Assembly (NCBI RefSeq): GCF_001632805.1
Contig: NZ_CP007220.1
Span: 806,001 to 870,000, forward strand
Direction of reading: 5' to 3'
DNA length: 64,000 nucleotides
From: Mycobacteroides chelonae CCUG 47445
GTDB lineage: Bacteria; Actinomycetota; Actinomycetes; Mycobacteriales; Mycobacteriaceae
The notes under the pieces were generated by a model. That model was not told the DNA's origin. It searched no databases and was given only the letters and a program-made list of their open reading frames with translations. This document shows, piece after piece, positions 47,733 to 56,067 of the stretch (positions within the stretch are counted from its first letter, which is position 1; the number at the start of each line of letters is the position of its first letter). Position numbers and translations under genes: made by a program.

Positions 47733-48406
47733 CGCTTGTGCGCTTGGAGCAGGAACGCGGGCTGCTTGTTGCGTCCCTTCTCGTCCTTGTGGAACAGCGG
47801 CATGTCGAAGTTGGCGCCGGGTATCACTTCGGGGATGTTCGAGTGGATGAATGCCGGACTCAGCTCGTCGATGATCCAGTACGGTTCGACCGCCGCGCGT
47901 AGCTCGTCCTCGGTAACGGCGTTGGGGCCGATTCCCGGCGGGAAGGCGCCTACCGCGAAGACCAGCACGTAGTACGACGCCTCCGGCGCCGCGGCACGGG
48001 AGATCGACCGTTGGTAGGCCTCGCGTGCCTCGACCGGTATCGAGTGGAACAGCGTGCTGTCGACGATGGTGTTGAAGCGCCCGTCGTACCCGGAGAACTC
48101 GGTGATGTCGGCGACCTCGAAGCTGGCGTTCGACAGTCCGCGTTCAGCCGCGGCGGCGCGAGCGGCCTCGATGGCGGTGGGAGATAGGTCGAGCCCGACG
48201 GTGATATGTCCCAATGCTGCCAGCCGCAGCGCGGTTTCGGCGTGGCCGCATCCGACGTCCAGGACCGAGCCATGGAACTTGCCCGCGTCGATCAGCGCTG
48301 TGAGTTCGGGCTGAGGCTCGCCGATGTTCCACGGCGGATCGCCTTGGAAGAGCTCACCCTTGCCTTGGTATGTGGCGTCCCAGTCCGGAAGTTCATGCGA
48401 TGTCAT
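47729..48406 (-). CDS. Class I SAM-dependent methyltransferase
   Basis: 225 residues from ATG 48406; an ATG at 48418 adds four residues. SAM motif I is VLDVGCGHAETALRLAALG, with the acid at the end of beta-2 in VGLDLSPTAIEAAR. The N terminus has WDATYQGKGELFQGDPPWNIG, characteristic of a small-molecule methyltransferase group (thiopurine S-methyltransferase-like). Near the C terminus, IPEVIPGANFDMPLFHKDEKGR is conserved in mycobacterial members. It transfers a methyl from SAM to an unknown acceptor. It lies between the Rv0906 and ctpE homologues, the place of Rv0907 in M. tuberculosis, but is a different type of protein. Confidence 0.85.
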   Translation of the reverse strand: MTSHELPDWDATYQGKGELFQGDPPWNIGEPQPELTALIDAGKFHGSVLDVGCGHAETALRLAALGHITVGLDLSPTAIEAARAAAAERGLSNASFEVADITEFSGYDGRFNTIVDSTLFHSIPVEAREAYQRSISRAAAPEASYYVLVFAVGAFPPGIGPNAVTEDELRAAVEPYWIIDELSPAFIHSNIPEVIPGANFDMPLFHKDEKGRNKQPAFLLQAHKR

Positions 48407-48470
48407 ACCACCTGACATTACCCGCGTCGACCGGGAATGTGGCGTGCCAATCTGGCCAAATAATTGCGCA

Positions 48471-48484
48471 AGGTTCCCACTCGG
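48471..48484. repeat. Single copy of a 14-nt word shared with the 6.1-kb hairpin
   Basis: AGGTTCCCACTCGG occurs at 48471-48484 just upstream of ctpE and again in the right arm of the hairpin at 6166-6179. A chance match of 14 nt in this window is improbable. No partner arm is found near this copy, so it is a half-element if it belongs to a dispersed repeat. Confidence 0.4.
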
Positions 48485-48523
48485 CAGCCGTGCCAGGCGC
48501 GCGCCGGTCGCTACTCTGCAGGG

Positions 48524-50929
48524 GTGGCAACGATCGAGGGATTGACCGTCAGCGGATTGACCGCTGCTGACGTCGCTGAGCGCGTAGCGCAGGGGAAGAC
48601 CAATGACGTCCCCTCGCGTGCGGCACGCAGTGTGTCGGACATCGTGCGAGCCAACGTGTTCACCCGAATCAACGCCATTCTCGGGGTGCTGTTGGTCATC
48701 GTGCTGTCCACCGGCTCGGTCATCAACGGTGCGTTCGGTCTGCTGATCATCGCCAACAGTGCCGTCGGCATCATTCAGGAGCTGCGCGCCAAGCAGACGC
48801 TCGACAAGCTGGCGATCGTCGGCCAGACGCGTCCCATGGTGCGCCGCGACGGTGCGGCGACAGCACTCGCGCCCAACGAAGTGGTTCTCGACGACATCAT
48901 CGAACTGGGGCCTGGCGATCAGATCGTGGTGGACGGCGAGGTCATCGAGGAGGCCGCTCTTGAGGTCGACGAGTCGCTGCTGACCGGAGAAGCCGATCCC
49001 ATCGACAAGACCGTTGGCTCTCCGGTGCTTTCGGGAAGCTTCGTCGTTGCGGGCAGTGGCGCGTACCGGGCGACCAAGGTGGGCCGTGAGGCATACGCGG
49101 CCAAGCTGGCCGAGGAGGCGTCCAAGTTCACCTTGGTGCACTCCGAACTGCGCAACGGCATCAACAAGATCCTGCAGTTCATCACCTATCTGCTGTTGCC
49201 CGCGGGTGCGCTGATCATCTACACCCAGCTGTTCACCACCGATGACAGTTGGCAGGAATCGGTACTCCGGATGGTGGGCGCCCTAGTCCCGATGGTTCCC
49301 GAGGGTCTGGTGCTGATGACCTCTATCGCCTTCGCGGTGGGTGTGATTCGCCTGGGGCGGCGCCAGTGCCTGGTGCAGGAGCTGCCCGCTATCGAGGGCC
49401 TGGCCCGCGTGGACACGGTATGTGCCGACAAGACCGGCACCCTCACCGAGAATGGGATGCGGCTCTCGGATGTCAAAACGCTCGACGGCGCCAGTGATCA
49501 GGCGGATGCACTGACGGCGCTGTCGCAACTGGCGGCCGATGACCCGCGGCCCAACGCAAGCATTGCCGCCATCGCCGAGGCGTATGACACTCCGCCAGGA
49601 TGGAAATCGACTGCGATAGCGCCATTCTCGTCGGCCAAGAAGTGGAGCGGCGCATCCTACGGCGAGCATGGCAATTGGGTGATCGGCGCGCCCGATGTAC
49701 TTCTCGACCCGGCCGACCCGATCGCCACCGCGGCCGAAGAGATCGGTTCCCGGGGCCTGCGGGTGCTGTTGCTCGCCTCGGCGGAGCTGCCGGTCAACGA
49801 CGCCCACGCGCCCGGTGTCATCACCGCACGTGCGCTGGTGGTGTTGGAACAGAAGATTCGCCCCGATGCGCGTGACACCCTTGAATACTTTGCCTCTCAG
49901 CATGTCTCGATCAAGGTGATCTCCGGTGATAACGCGGTGTCGGTGAGTGCGGTGGCTCAGACGCTGGGGCTTTCCGGCGCCGCCATCGACGCGCGCACCC
50001 TGCCCTCCGATACCGACAAACTGGCCGACACCCTTGCCGATGCCACCACCTTCGGGCGGGTGCGGCCCGATCAGAAGCGTGCGATGGTCAAGGCACTGCA
50101 GTCGCATGGCCATACCGTCGCGATGACCGGTGACGGTGTCAACGACGTGCTCGCGCTCAAGGATGCCGACATCGGTGTGGCGATGGGTGCCGGCAGCTCG
50201 GCCTCACGCGCGGTGGCTCAGATTGTCTTGTTGGACAATAAGTTCGCCACCTTGCCCTATGTGGTTGCCGAGGGGCGGCGCGTCATCGGCAATATCGAAC
50301 GGGTTTCCAACCTGTTCCTCACCAAGACGGTGTACTCGGTGCTGCTCGCGTTGACGGTCGGGCTCGCGGGACTGGGCTCGAAGATCTTCCACTACGGCGC
50401 GGTACCGTTCCCGTTCCAGCCGATCCACGTCACTATTGCGGCCTGGTTCACCATCGGTATTCCGGCGTTCATCCTGTCGCTGGCGCCGAACAATGAACGC
50501 GCACAGACGGGATTCGTACGCCGGGTGATGATGTCGGCAATTCCGTCGGGCCTGACGGTGGGCATCGCGACGTTCCTGTCCTATCTGTTGGCTCGTCAGA
50601 TTCTGCACGTCACGGGGAACAGCACGCAGGCGTCGACCGCCGCGCTGATCACCGAACTCGTGGCGGCGGTGTGGGTGCTCGCCGTGGTGGCACGTCCCTA
50701 TCGCTGGTGGCGGGTGGCGCTGGTGGCGTTCTCGGGCCTGGGCTATGCGGTGATCTTTGCGATTCCCTTGGCGCGAGAGACATTCATGCTCGATCCGAGC
50801 AATCTGGCGGTTACCGGGCCCGCGTTGGGCATCGGTGTCGCGGCGGCCGCCGCGATCGAGGTGTTGTGGTGGCTGCAGGGCAAGTGGTCCGGTCAGCCCC
50901 GCCATTTCTGGGCCACCGACGACGACTGA
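48524..50929 (+). CDS. ctpE: P-type ATPase CtpE
   Basis: 801 residues from GTG 48524, giving [20 protein letters not shown]; the open frame begins at 48464. It closely follows M. tuberculosis CtpE (Rv0908): [20 protein letters not shown] near the start, actuator motif LTGEADPI, phosphorylation motif [10 protein letters not shown] (Asp about residue 306), ATP-hinge [17 protein letters not shown], and [20 protein letters not shown] at the C-terminal helices. CtpE is reported to take up calcium and to affect surface properties (family knowledge). Upstream lies a 14-nt word shared with the hairpin at 6.1 kb. Transcription probably ends in the gap that follows. Confidence 0.95.
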   Translation: MATIEGLTVSGLTAADVAERVAQGKTNDVPSRAARSVSDIVRANVFTRINAILGVLLVIVLSTGSVINGAFGLLIIANSAVGIIQELRAKQTLDKLAIVGQTRPMVRRDGAATALAPNEVVLDDIIELGPGDQIVVDGEVIEEAALEVDESLLTGEADPIDKTVGSPVLSGSFVVAGSGAYRATKVGREAYAAKLAEEASKFTLVHSELRNGINKILQFITYLLLPAGALIIYTQLFTTDDSWQESVLRMVGALVPMVPEGLVLMTSIAFAVGVIRLGRRQCLVQELPAIEGLARVDTVCADKTGTLTENGMRLSDVKTLDGASDQADALTALSQLAADDPRPNASIAAIAEAYDTPPGWKSTAIAPFSSAKKWSGASYGEHGNWVIGAPDVLLDPADPIATAAEEIGSRGLRVLLLASAELPVNDAHAPGVITARALVVLEQKIRPDARDTLEYFASQHVSIKVISGDNAVSVSAVAQTLGLSGAAIDARTLPSDTDKLADTLADATTFGRVRPDQKRAMVKALQSHGHTVAMTGDGVNDVLALKDADIGVAMGAGSSASRAVAQIVLLDNKFATLPYVVAEGRRVIGNIERVSNLFLTKTVYSVLLALTVGLAGLGSKIFHYGAVPFPFQPIHVTIAAWFTIGIPAFILSLAPNNERAQTGFVRRVMMSAIPSGLTVGIATFLSYLLARQILHVTGNSTQASTAALITELVAAVWVLAVVARPYRWWRVALVAFSGLGYAVIFAIPLARETFMLDPSNLAVTGPALGIGVAAAAAIEVLWWLQGKWSGQPRHFWATDDD

Positions 50930-51069
50930 GTGGCCGCAGATAATTCGGGTGCGCGGCATCGCATCTGTTCGCTATCTTTGCTGACGCGGAGATCAAGCGG
51001 CGTCCCGGCATCGCCGGTCGGCGTACCGCGTGTTGGGTCTTCGCCTTGTTGGCACGCCTCCTCGGGCTA

Positions 51070-51086
51070 GGGGGTTCGAGTCCCTC
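51070..51086 (+). ncRNA. tRNA T-arm-like fragment (possible tRNA 3' remnant)
   Basis: GGGGG (51070-51074), loop TTCGAGT and CCCTC (51082-51086) form a T-stem with one G-U pair, as in some actinobacterial tRNAs. The following ACAGGAT is not matched by a complementary acceptor strand upstream, and no D- or anticodon arm is evident, so this is not a functional tRNA. A remnant left by an integrated element, or coincidence, is possible. Confidence 0.3.
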
Positions 51087-51095
51087 ACAGGATGG

Positions 51096-51187
51096 CTTCC
51101 GGGCCGCGCGCCTTACGGTTCACGGATCGGCCTTGCGGGGAACGCTATGGCGACTTCCTCCCGCCGGCTCGCGATGCGGCCCGGAAG
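51096..51187. repeat. Inverted repeat with 12-nt arms upstream of the SPFH gene
   Basis: Arm CTTCCGGGCCGC at 51096-51107 pairs perfectly with 51176-51187. The 68-nt interior is GC-rich. In RNA it would close a large stem ending 53 nt before the SPFH start, so it could be a leader structure. Confidence 0.45.
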
Positions 51188-51239
51188 TCGTTCCTCCGCA
51201 ACGTAATTACAACGTCAGAGGTAAGAGAGGTGAATAAGG

Positions 51240-51914
51240 ATGGGTATGTGGGAAGAGATCTTCGGGCAGAAGATCACGATCATGCAATGGCAGCGCGGTG
51301 TGCTGTACCGCGACGGTGTGTTCAAGGCGGTGCTGACGCCAGGCGTGCATTACACGCGCCCGCGTGCCGACACCTTGGTCACCGTGGACATGCGTGCGCA
51401 GTCGATTCAGGTGGTCGGTCAAGATGTGCTGACCGTCGATGGTTTCACCGTGAAGGTATCGGCGGCGGTCGAGTACAAGGTGTCCATGCCGGACGTTTTC
51501 GCCACCGCCGAGAATGGTTCGGTGCACTGGGGCATCTACCTGCGTGCTCAGCTGCAGGTGCGTGACGCCGTCGCGGCACTGACGCTCGATGAGCTGTTGG
51601 CCCAGCGGGGGCAGTTTCTGGGCGCCGATGCCGTTGCGAGGCTTGCGGCCGAGGCCGAGGAGTTCGGCGTCACGGTGACCCGGTTCGTCGTCAAGGACAT
51701 CATGCTGTCCGGCGAGGTACGTAAGGCGCTGGCCGGGCCGCTGTTGGCCCGGGAGGCGGGTAAGGCCCAGTTGGAGCGCGCCCGCGCCGAGGCCGCCGTG
51801 CTGCGCTCGATGGCCAACACCGCCAAGCTACTGCGGGAGAATCCGGAGCTGCTGCAGCTGCGGACCCTGGAGTCGGTGGCCGACGGTAAGGCAATGGTCG
51901 TCCTCAACAGCTGA
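51240..51914 (+). CDS. SPFH/band 7 (slipin/stomatin-like) protein
   Basis: 224 residues. ATG 51240 has AGAGAGGT upstream; ATG 51246 is an alternative preceded by AAGG. The body matches the SPFH domain: VLYRDGVFKAVLTPGVHYTR, VTVDMRAQSIQVVGQDVLTV, TVKVSAAVEYKVSMPD, YLRAQLQVRDAVAALTLDEL, and the coiled-coil-like C-terminal part AREAGKAQLERARAEAAVLR. There is no N-terminal transmembrane helix, unlike most stomatins, so it may attach peripherally. Such proteins scaffold membrane domains and control proteases or channels. It is preceded by a structured intergenic leader. No partner NfeD gene is adjacent. Confidence 0.85.
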   Translation: MGMWEEIFGQKITIMQWQRGVLYRDGVFKAVLTPGVHYTRPRADTLVTVDMRAQSIQVVGQDVLTVDGFTVKVSAAVEYKVSMPDVFATAENGSVHWGIYLRAQLQVRDAVAALTLDELLAQRGQFLGADAVARLAAEAEEFGVTVTRFVVKDIMLSGEVRKALAGPLLAREAGKAQLERARAEAAVLRSMANTAKLLRENPELLQLRTLESVADGKAMVVLNS

Positions 51915-51921
51915 GTGCGCC

Positions 51922-52755
51922 CTAGAAGAAAAACCGCATGATCCTGCCGATATCGCGCAGGGCAGGGATATGCGAGATCACCTTCATCTGGATGCGGCCC
52001 GACAGTGGCAGGTGCTCCTCACCTGCCACGTCGGTGCTGCGCAGGTCGTCGAGGCACTGCAGCCCGGGATGTAATGCCTCGATCTGGCCGGGGTCGTCGA
52101 TACCCCAGTGCAGGGTGGCACCCGCGTTGCGCACCGCGGGGACAAGCTTCTGCAGCGTGATTCCGATGCTGCCGTAACAGTCGAAAGTCAGCTGTCCGCT
52201 GGGGAATCGGCCGGTGATCCGCCGGATCAGGGACTGTCCTTCGGCCGGCGTCAGGTACATCGTCAAACCCTCGAACACTGCGAGCGTGGGGCGATCTGCG
52301 GGGATATCGTCCAGCCATGCCTCCTCGGTGACCGAGCTGCCCACCATCCGATAGTCGCCACCGCGTTCGGGGAGCAACGCACGCCGCAGCGCGATGATGT
52401 CGGGGTAGTCGACATCGATCCAGCGCACCGTCTCGGGCGGATTGATCCGGAAGATACGGGTGTCCAGCCCGCAGGCCAGATGTAGCACCGTCGCTTCGCG
52501 ATGTGCGGCGAGGAACTCCGAGGTCCAGACGTCGAGTTGGCGGGCGCGTAATGCCACCCCGATCGCCTGGGTTCCTTTGATCTTGGTTTTGGAGAAGTCA
52601 TAGTCGATACGAGCGACGGCCTCGGCCGCGTAGTGGTCATGAAGAACCGAATTCGGGGACACGGCGTCCTGTGCCCGGCCGTACAGGGTGGCCAGCATGG
52701 TCTCGGGAGCGCCGCTCAGCGTGATTTTCACGCGGTCCGTCACTCGACCCAACAT
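51922..52755 (-). CDS. SAM-dependent methyltransferase (LCM-like, PF04072)
   Basis: 277 residues from ATG 52755; a GTG at 52743 is a possible start. The frame is open beyond 53000 antisense to the antitoxin gene, without family resemblance. It follows the leucine-carboxymethyltransferase-like group (TIGR00027) numerous in mycobacteria: RARQLDVWTSEFLAAHREAT, VLHLACGLDTRIFRI, WIDVDYPDIIALRR and VFEGLTMYLTPAEGQSLIRR. It would methylate a carboxylate or hydroxyl on an unknown small molecule. It is divergent from the antitoxin gene with 54 bp between starts. It ends 7 bp from the SPFH stop on the opposite strand. Confidence 0.87.
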   Translation of the reverse strand: MLGRVTDRVKITLSGAPETMLATLYGRAQDAVSPNSVLHDHYAAEAVARIDYDFSKTKIKGTQAIGVALRARQLDVWTSEFLAAHREATVLHLACGLDTRIFRINPPETVRWIDVDYPDIIALRRALLPERGGDYRMVGSSVTEEAWLDDIPADRPTLAVFEGLTMYLTPAEGQSLIRRITGRFPSGQLTFDCYGSIGITLQKLVPAVRNAGATLHWGIDDPGQIEALHPGLQCLDDLRSTDVAGEEHLPLSGRIQMKVISHIPALRDIGRIMRFFF

Positions 52756-52809
52756 ACGCCGCGAACTCGTACTACAGTTGCGCCGTCCCAGACCGAAGGA
52801 GAACCTCAC

Positions 52810-53025
52810 ATGGCTGATTTCAAGGGCCTCATCGACAAGCTCAAGAGCCTGTTGGCGGGCAACAAGGACAAGGTGAACCAGGCCGTCGACAAGGTCGGCG
52901 ACGCCATCGATTCCAAGACCGGTGGCAAGTACTCGGCAGTGGTGGACAAGGTGCAGGACGCCGCCAAGGGTGCGGTCGAGAAGGTTGAAGGGGCCGCAGC
53001 TCCTAAGGACGGCGACGCTCAGTAA
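52810..53025 (+). CDS. Antitoxin-like small protein (Rv0909 homologue)
   Basis: 71 residues, with GAAGGAGA at 52795-52802 ahead of ATG 52810. The sequence MADFKGLIDKLKSLLAGNKD and DKVGDAIDSKTGGKYSAVVD continuing to the C terminus matches the Rv0909/MT0933 antitoxin family (PF14013), helical and charged. In M. tuberculosis Rv0909 is paired with the toxin Rv0910. Here the toxin-like gene is 1.2 kb further on, separated by a lipase gene. The lipase frame overlaps this gene's 3' end. Whether it still neutralises the distant partner is open. Confidence 0.85.
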   Translation: MADFKGLIDKLKSLLAGNKDKVNQAVDKVGDAIDSKTGGKYSAVVDKVQDAAKGAVEKVEGAAAPKDGDAQ

Positions 53026-54184
53026 CCGACTGGCGCTGCTGCTGGCGGCGCTGGTGTTGGTCACGGCGGCCTGCGCGCGGGTCGAGGCGGAAGGTGTTGC
53101 ACCTCCGCCTCCCTCGCCGCCGCCGGGTGAGGTGCTTTCCGATGCGCCGTTGTCGCTGGCTCCGGATCTGGACGCCGTCGCCGACGGCCACCTCATCCGC
53201 TATATGTCGACCTCGGGTGCCACCGGTACCCCGACTGAGGTGACCGGTGTCGTCTTTTCACCGAAAGGTCAACCTCCACAACAAGGTTGGCCCATTGTGT
53301 CGGTGGGTCACGGCACCACCGGTCTGGATGACCAGTGCGCGGTCTCGCGTGCTCCCGATCTGCGCGGCTACATCTGGTTGGTGCGCAACCTCACCAAGCG
53401 CGGCTGGGTGGTGGCCATCACGGATTACGAGGGGCTGGGTGTGCCGGGCCCACATCCATATCTGGAGCCGCGATCCGAGGGATTCAACGTCGTCGACGCG
53501 GCGCGTGCCGCGATGTCGCTGATTCCGGGGTCGTCGACGACATGGGCGGCGATTGGTGCGTCCCAGGGTGGTCAGGCGACCTGGGCGGCCGCCGAGCTCG
53601 CGGGCGATTACGCCCCGGAACTGGACTTTGTGGGTGCGGCCAACCTGTCCCCGGCGGCAGATCTGACCGAGATGGCGACGCATGTCGGTGACGGACGGTA
53701 CGACTGGAGCCAGCTCTCGATGATGCCCACTCTGCTCACGGGGCTCTCGGTCACCGTCCCTGAGCTGAAGCCGGAGAACTTCCTGCACGGATCGTTTCAG
53801 GACAACCCGCACGACAAGGCACTGCTGCTGGGATGTCATAACGGGCTGGATCCAGCGCGGGCCGCGGCCATAGGTAGATTGCGCGCCAACGATTTTCACG
53901 GCACCACCCCGCAGGATGCGGAGATTTTCGCGCGCGCGTTGAAGCGGATCTCGCTGCCGTTGGGGCCGGCTTCTGGCCCGATGCTCGTCTACGCGGGTGG
54001 GGCTGATCGGCTGATCGACGCACGCTGGATCCACGCTGCGGTGCGGCGAGCCTGTGCATTGGGCGACACCGTCCAGGAGATCGTGGCGCCCGGTAAGGGA
54101 CATGTGGACCCCGAAGGGGAGCGGCTGGGGGTGCAGTGGATCGCGGATCGGTTTGCCGGGATTCCGGCTCCCAGTAACTGCTAG
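52985..54184 (+). CDS. Secreted LIP-type lipase/lipoprotein (alpha/beta hydrolase)
   Basis: 399 residues if the TTG at 52985 is used; it overlaps the antitoxin gene by 41 bp and no ATG or GTG lies ahead of the signal sequence. The N terminus carries a hydrophobic stretch RLALLLAALVLVTAAC with a lipobox-like TAAC, then a proline-rich linker (VAPPPPSPPPGEV). The hydrolase core matches the secretory lipase family (PF03583): SVGHGTTGLDDQC, nucleophile elbow GASQGGQATWAA, Asp in YAGGADRLID and His in GKGHVDPEG. It probably cleaves acyl esters in the envelope. It sits between antitoxin- and toxin-like genes, an arrangement not seen in M. tuberculosis. The start is the weakest part of the call. Confidence 0.85.
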   Translation: MKGPQLLRTATLSNRLALLLAALVLVTAACARVEAEGVAPPPPSPPPGEVLSDAPLSLAPDLDAVADGHLIRYMSTSGATGTPTEVTGVVFSPKGQPPQQGWPIVSVGHGTTGLDDQCAVSRAPDLRGYIWLVRNLTKRGWVVAITDYEGLGVPGPHPYLEPRSEGFNVVDAARAAMSLIPGSSTTWAAIGASQGGQATWAAAELAGDYAPELDFVGAANLSPAADLTEMATHVGDGRYDWSQLSMMPTLLTGLSVTVPELKPENFLHGSFQDNPHDKALLLGCHNGLDPARAAAIGRLRANDFHGTTPQDAEIFARALKRISLPLGPASGPMLVYAGGADRLIDARWIHAAVRRACALGDTVQEIVAPGKGHVDPEGERLGVQWIADRFAGIPAPSNC

Positions 54185-54220
54185 CCGTCTGTTGATGTCG
54201 CTCCGGTATCGTTTGCCGAC

Positions 54221-54664
54221 GTGGCAGCCAAACTGAATTCCTCCATCGATGTGCCCCTCCCTCCGCAGGAGGCTTGGGAGCACGCCTCGGATCTGCGGCG
54301 TTTCGATGAATGGCTGAGTGTTCACACCGCATGGCGCAGCGCGTTGCCCGAGACGCTGGAAACGGGCACGGTGATCGATTCGATCGTGTGTGTGAAAGGC
54401 ATGTACAACCGGGTCAGATGGACCCTTAAGAAGTACGACCCTCCGACGGGACTGTCGCTGGAGGGACAGGGCAGGGGTGGCGTGAAGGTCAAGCTCCGGG
54501 TGACGATCACCCCGAAGGGGCCGGGTTCGGTCGTCGACTTCACCCTGCATTTGGGTGGCCCCGCGATGTTCGGCCCGATTGGTGCGGTGGTCGCGGCAGC
54601 GTTGCGCAGTGACATCGACGCCTCGCTGTCGAAGTTTGTTCAAGTTTTTGCATCTGCCTCGTAA
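54221..54664 (+). CDS. SRPBCC-fold toxin-like protein (Rv0910 homologue)
   Basis: 147 residues from GTG 54221. It closely resembles Rv0910: SIDVPLPPQEAWEHASDLRR, KGMYNRVRWTLKKYDPPTG, GGVKVKLRVTITPKGPGSVV and LHLGGPAMFGPIGAVVAAAL. The START/SRPBCC fold has a hydrophobic pocket for a lipid or small ligand. In M. tuberculosis it is described as the toxin of a pair with Rv0909 (family knowledge). Here it lies 36 bp after the lipase gene rather than next to the antitoxin gene. Toxicity is therefore uncertain. Confidence 0.85.
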   Translation: MAAKLNSSIDVPLPPQEAWEHASDLRRFDEWLSVHTAWRSALPETLETGTVIDSIVCVKGMYNRVRWTLKKYDPPTGLSLEGQGRGGVKVKLRVTITPKGPGSVVDFTLHLGGPAMFGPIGAVVAAALRSDIDASLSKFVQVFASAS

Positions 54665-54777
54665 TCGCCATTTTTTGCGTTCTACCTGCGAAAACATAAG
54701 CGACGGTTTGTGATTGGCTCCGTATCGAGTTGGTGTCGGTTGTTGGCATGCTCCCGAACAAGGAGCAATATGGATAT

Positions 54778-55065
54778 ATGTCAATCACACGGAAGTTCAT
54801 CGGAACGGTGTTCGCCGCAGGTGCTGGCGCGGTACTGATCGCTGCTGCGCCCGCCGCCGTGATGACCACCGGGGTGCCGACAACCACGTCTAACCAGGTG
54901 GTTCTTGCCGATCCCGGCGGCTCAGGCAGCGGTGACGCGGGTGGCGGCGGTGGCTGCTACAACGGCGTATGCGGCGGATGGAACCCAGGGCAGGGTGGCT
55001 GGGGTCACGGCTGCTACAACGGCGTTTGTGGTGGCTGGGACGGCCAGCGCGGCTGGGGCAACTAG
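54778..55065 (+). CDS. Tiny exported protein with two CYNGVC-GGW repeats, unknown
   Basis: 95 residues from ATG 54778; the frame opens at 54730 and AAGGAG lies upstream. An N-terminal signal peptide (RKFIGTVFAAGAGAVLIAAA) precedes a Ser/Thr/Val-rich spacer ending VVLADPGG. The last third is Gly-rich with a doubled motif GCYNGVCGGW, at about residues 61-70 and 80-89, giving two CxxxxC cysteine pairs and several Trp. No family is recognised. The Cys-Tyr-Asn-Gly-Val-Cys unit could bind a metal or form tight disulfides in the envelope. It lies downstream of the Rv0910-like gene, 113 bp on, and convergent with an F420 oxidoreductase gene. Confidence 0.65.
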   Translation: MSITRKFIGTVFAAGAGAVLIAAAPAAVMTTGVPTTTSNQVVLADPGGSGSGDAGGGGGCYNGVCGGWNPGQGGWGHGCYNGVCGGWDGQRGWGN

Positions 55066-55097
55066 GCCATCTCTGTCGGAGCCATCTCTGCCGGACG

Positions 55098-56009
55098 TCA
55101 GTCCGCGAGCGGTGTAAGGGCCTGCGCCAGGGCGTCATAGGCGTCCCGGCGAGCTGGCCCGGTGCCTAGCAGGTGATCCGGCAGGATCACCTCGTCGGCG
55201 CCGTCTTGTGCCCACGGTGCCATCTGCTCCGCGATGCGGTCTGCGGTGCCGTACAGCACCGGAATCGGTGATGTCGCAGCGGTTTCCGCAGCTCGTGCCT
55301 CGGCCTGCGGGCCGTCGGTGACGATAATGCGCGCCTGGGTGGAACGCCAGATCGTCGCGGGATCGCGGCCGATCTTTTCGGCGGCGGCGTCCAGACGGTC
55401 CGAGACTTCGCGGAACCCGCCGGGCGCGGACCACTGGTTCCATTCCTGGGCGTACCGGGCGGTCAGGCCGAGCATGCGTGGCTGAGTGGCGCCGATGAGG
55501 ATGGGCAGCGGTCGCTGCAACGGCTTGGGTTCGCAGATGCCCTCGGCCAGCTGGTAGTACTCGCCGTTCACCGTGGTGGCTTGTTCGTTGAGCAGCCCGG
55601 TAATCACCTGCAGCCCTTCGGAAAACCGGTCGACGCGCGGTCCGGGCTTGCCGAGTTCGAGCCCGTAGCGCTGGTGTTCGTTCTCCTGCCAGCCGGCGCC
55701 CAGCCCGAGCGTGAAGCGCCCCTGGCTTACGTGATCGACGGTGGCCGCCCAGTTGGCAAGCACTGCCGGATGCCGGAAGGTCATCGACAGCACCAGGGGC
55801 GCGAGCCGGATCCGTGAGGTGGCTGCGGCGAGCGCCGCAAAGATCGCGGTGGCTTCGTGGAAGTCGGTGCGCTGTTCGGCGGTGTCCGCGTGTGACATGA
55901 AGTGGTCTGCGGCGTAGAAGGCACGCCACGATCCGCCGTCGGCGTACTGGGCGATATCCAGCAGATCTGTCCAGGATTGGTTGGTTTGTCCCCATATCGA
56001 GAAGCGCAT
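55098..56009 (-). CDS. F420-dependent oxidoreductase, LLM class (second copy)
   Basis: 303 residues. ATG 56009 gives MRFSIWGQTNQSWTDLLDIA; the frame is open to 56135 but upstream residues do not fit. Luciferase-like motifs: FYAADHFMSHADTAEQRTDF, LVLSMTFRHPAVLANWAATV and GRFTLGLGAGWQENEHQRYG, the last the cofactor-binding loop of the TIGR03560 group. It differs from the G6PDH-like oxidoreductase at 39.1 kb. It would use F420 or FMN to reduce or oxidise an unknown substrate. It is divergent from the tetR gene with about 58 bp between starts, which makes that regulator its likely controller. Confidence 0.87.
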   Translation of the reverse strand: MRFSIWGQTNQSWTDLLDIAQYADGGSWRAFYAADHFMSHADTAEQRTDFHEATAIFAALAAATSRIRLAPLVLSMTFRHPAVLANWAATVDHVSQGRFTLGLGAGWQENEHQRYGLELGKPGPRVDRFSEGLQVITGLLNEQATTVNGEYYQLAEGICEPKPLQRPLPILIGATQPRMLGLTARYAQEWNQWSAPGGFREVSDRLDAAAEKIGRDPATIWRSTQARIIVTDGPQAEARAAETAATSPIPVLYGTADRIAEQMAPWAQDGADEVILPDHLLGTGPARRDAYDALAQALTPLAD

Positions 56010-56067
56010 GTTTTCCAGCCTAGAGCCGGTGCGCATATCGCCGTTATTGCGTACTACCCTCGAAACG

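Larger units (their letters stand above)
50930..51239. other. 310-bp intergenic region with inverted repeat and tRNA-like T-arm
   Basis: No convincing gene is seen between ctpE and the SPFH gene. Present are a T-arm-like sequence (51070-51086), an inverted repeat CTTCCGGGCCGC (51096-51107) with its complement at 51176-51187 separated by 68 nt, and a ribosome site AGAGAGGT about 8-15 nt before ATG 51240. The short open frames crossing it have no family resemblance. Confidence 0.6.

Noticed and set aside
47729..49141. Methyltransferase frame extended to 49141
   Set aside because: The extra part is antisense to ctpE; the family start is at 48406-48418.
51046..51237. 63-residue frame before the SPFH gene
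   Set aside because: No family pattern, composition of intergenic DNA, and it overlaps the inverted repeat.
51922..53196. Methyltransferase frame extended upstream to 53196
   Set aside because: The extension beyond 52755 is antisense to the antitoxin and lipase genes and carries no conserved residues.
53258..54784. 508-codon minus-strand frame antisense to the lipase
   Set aside because: Shadow frame rich in Arg/His/Gln; the lipase on the plus strand has full catalytic motifs.
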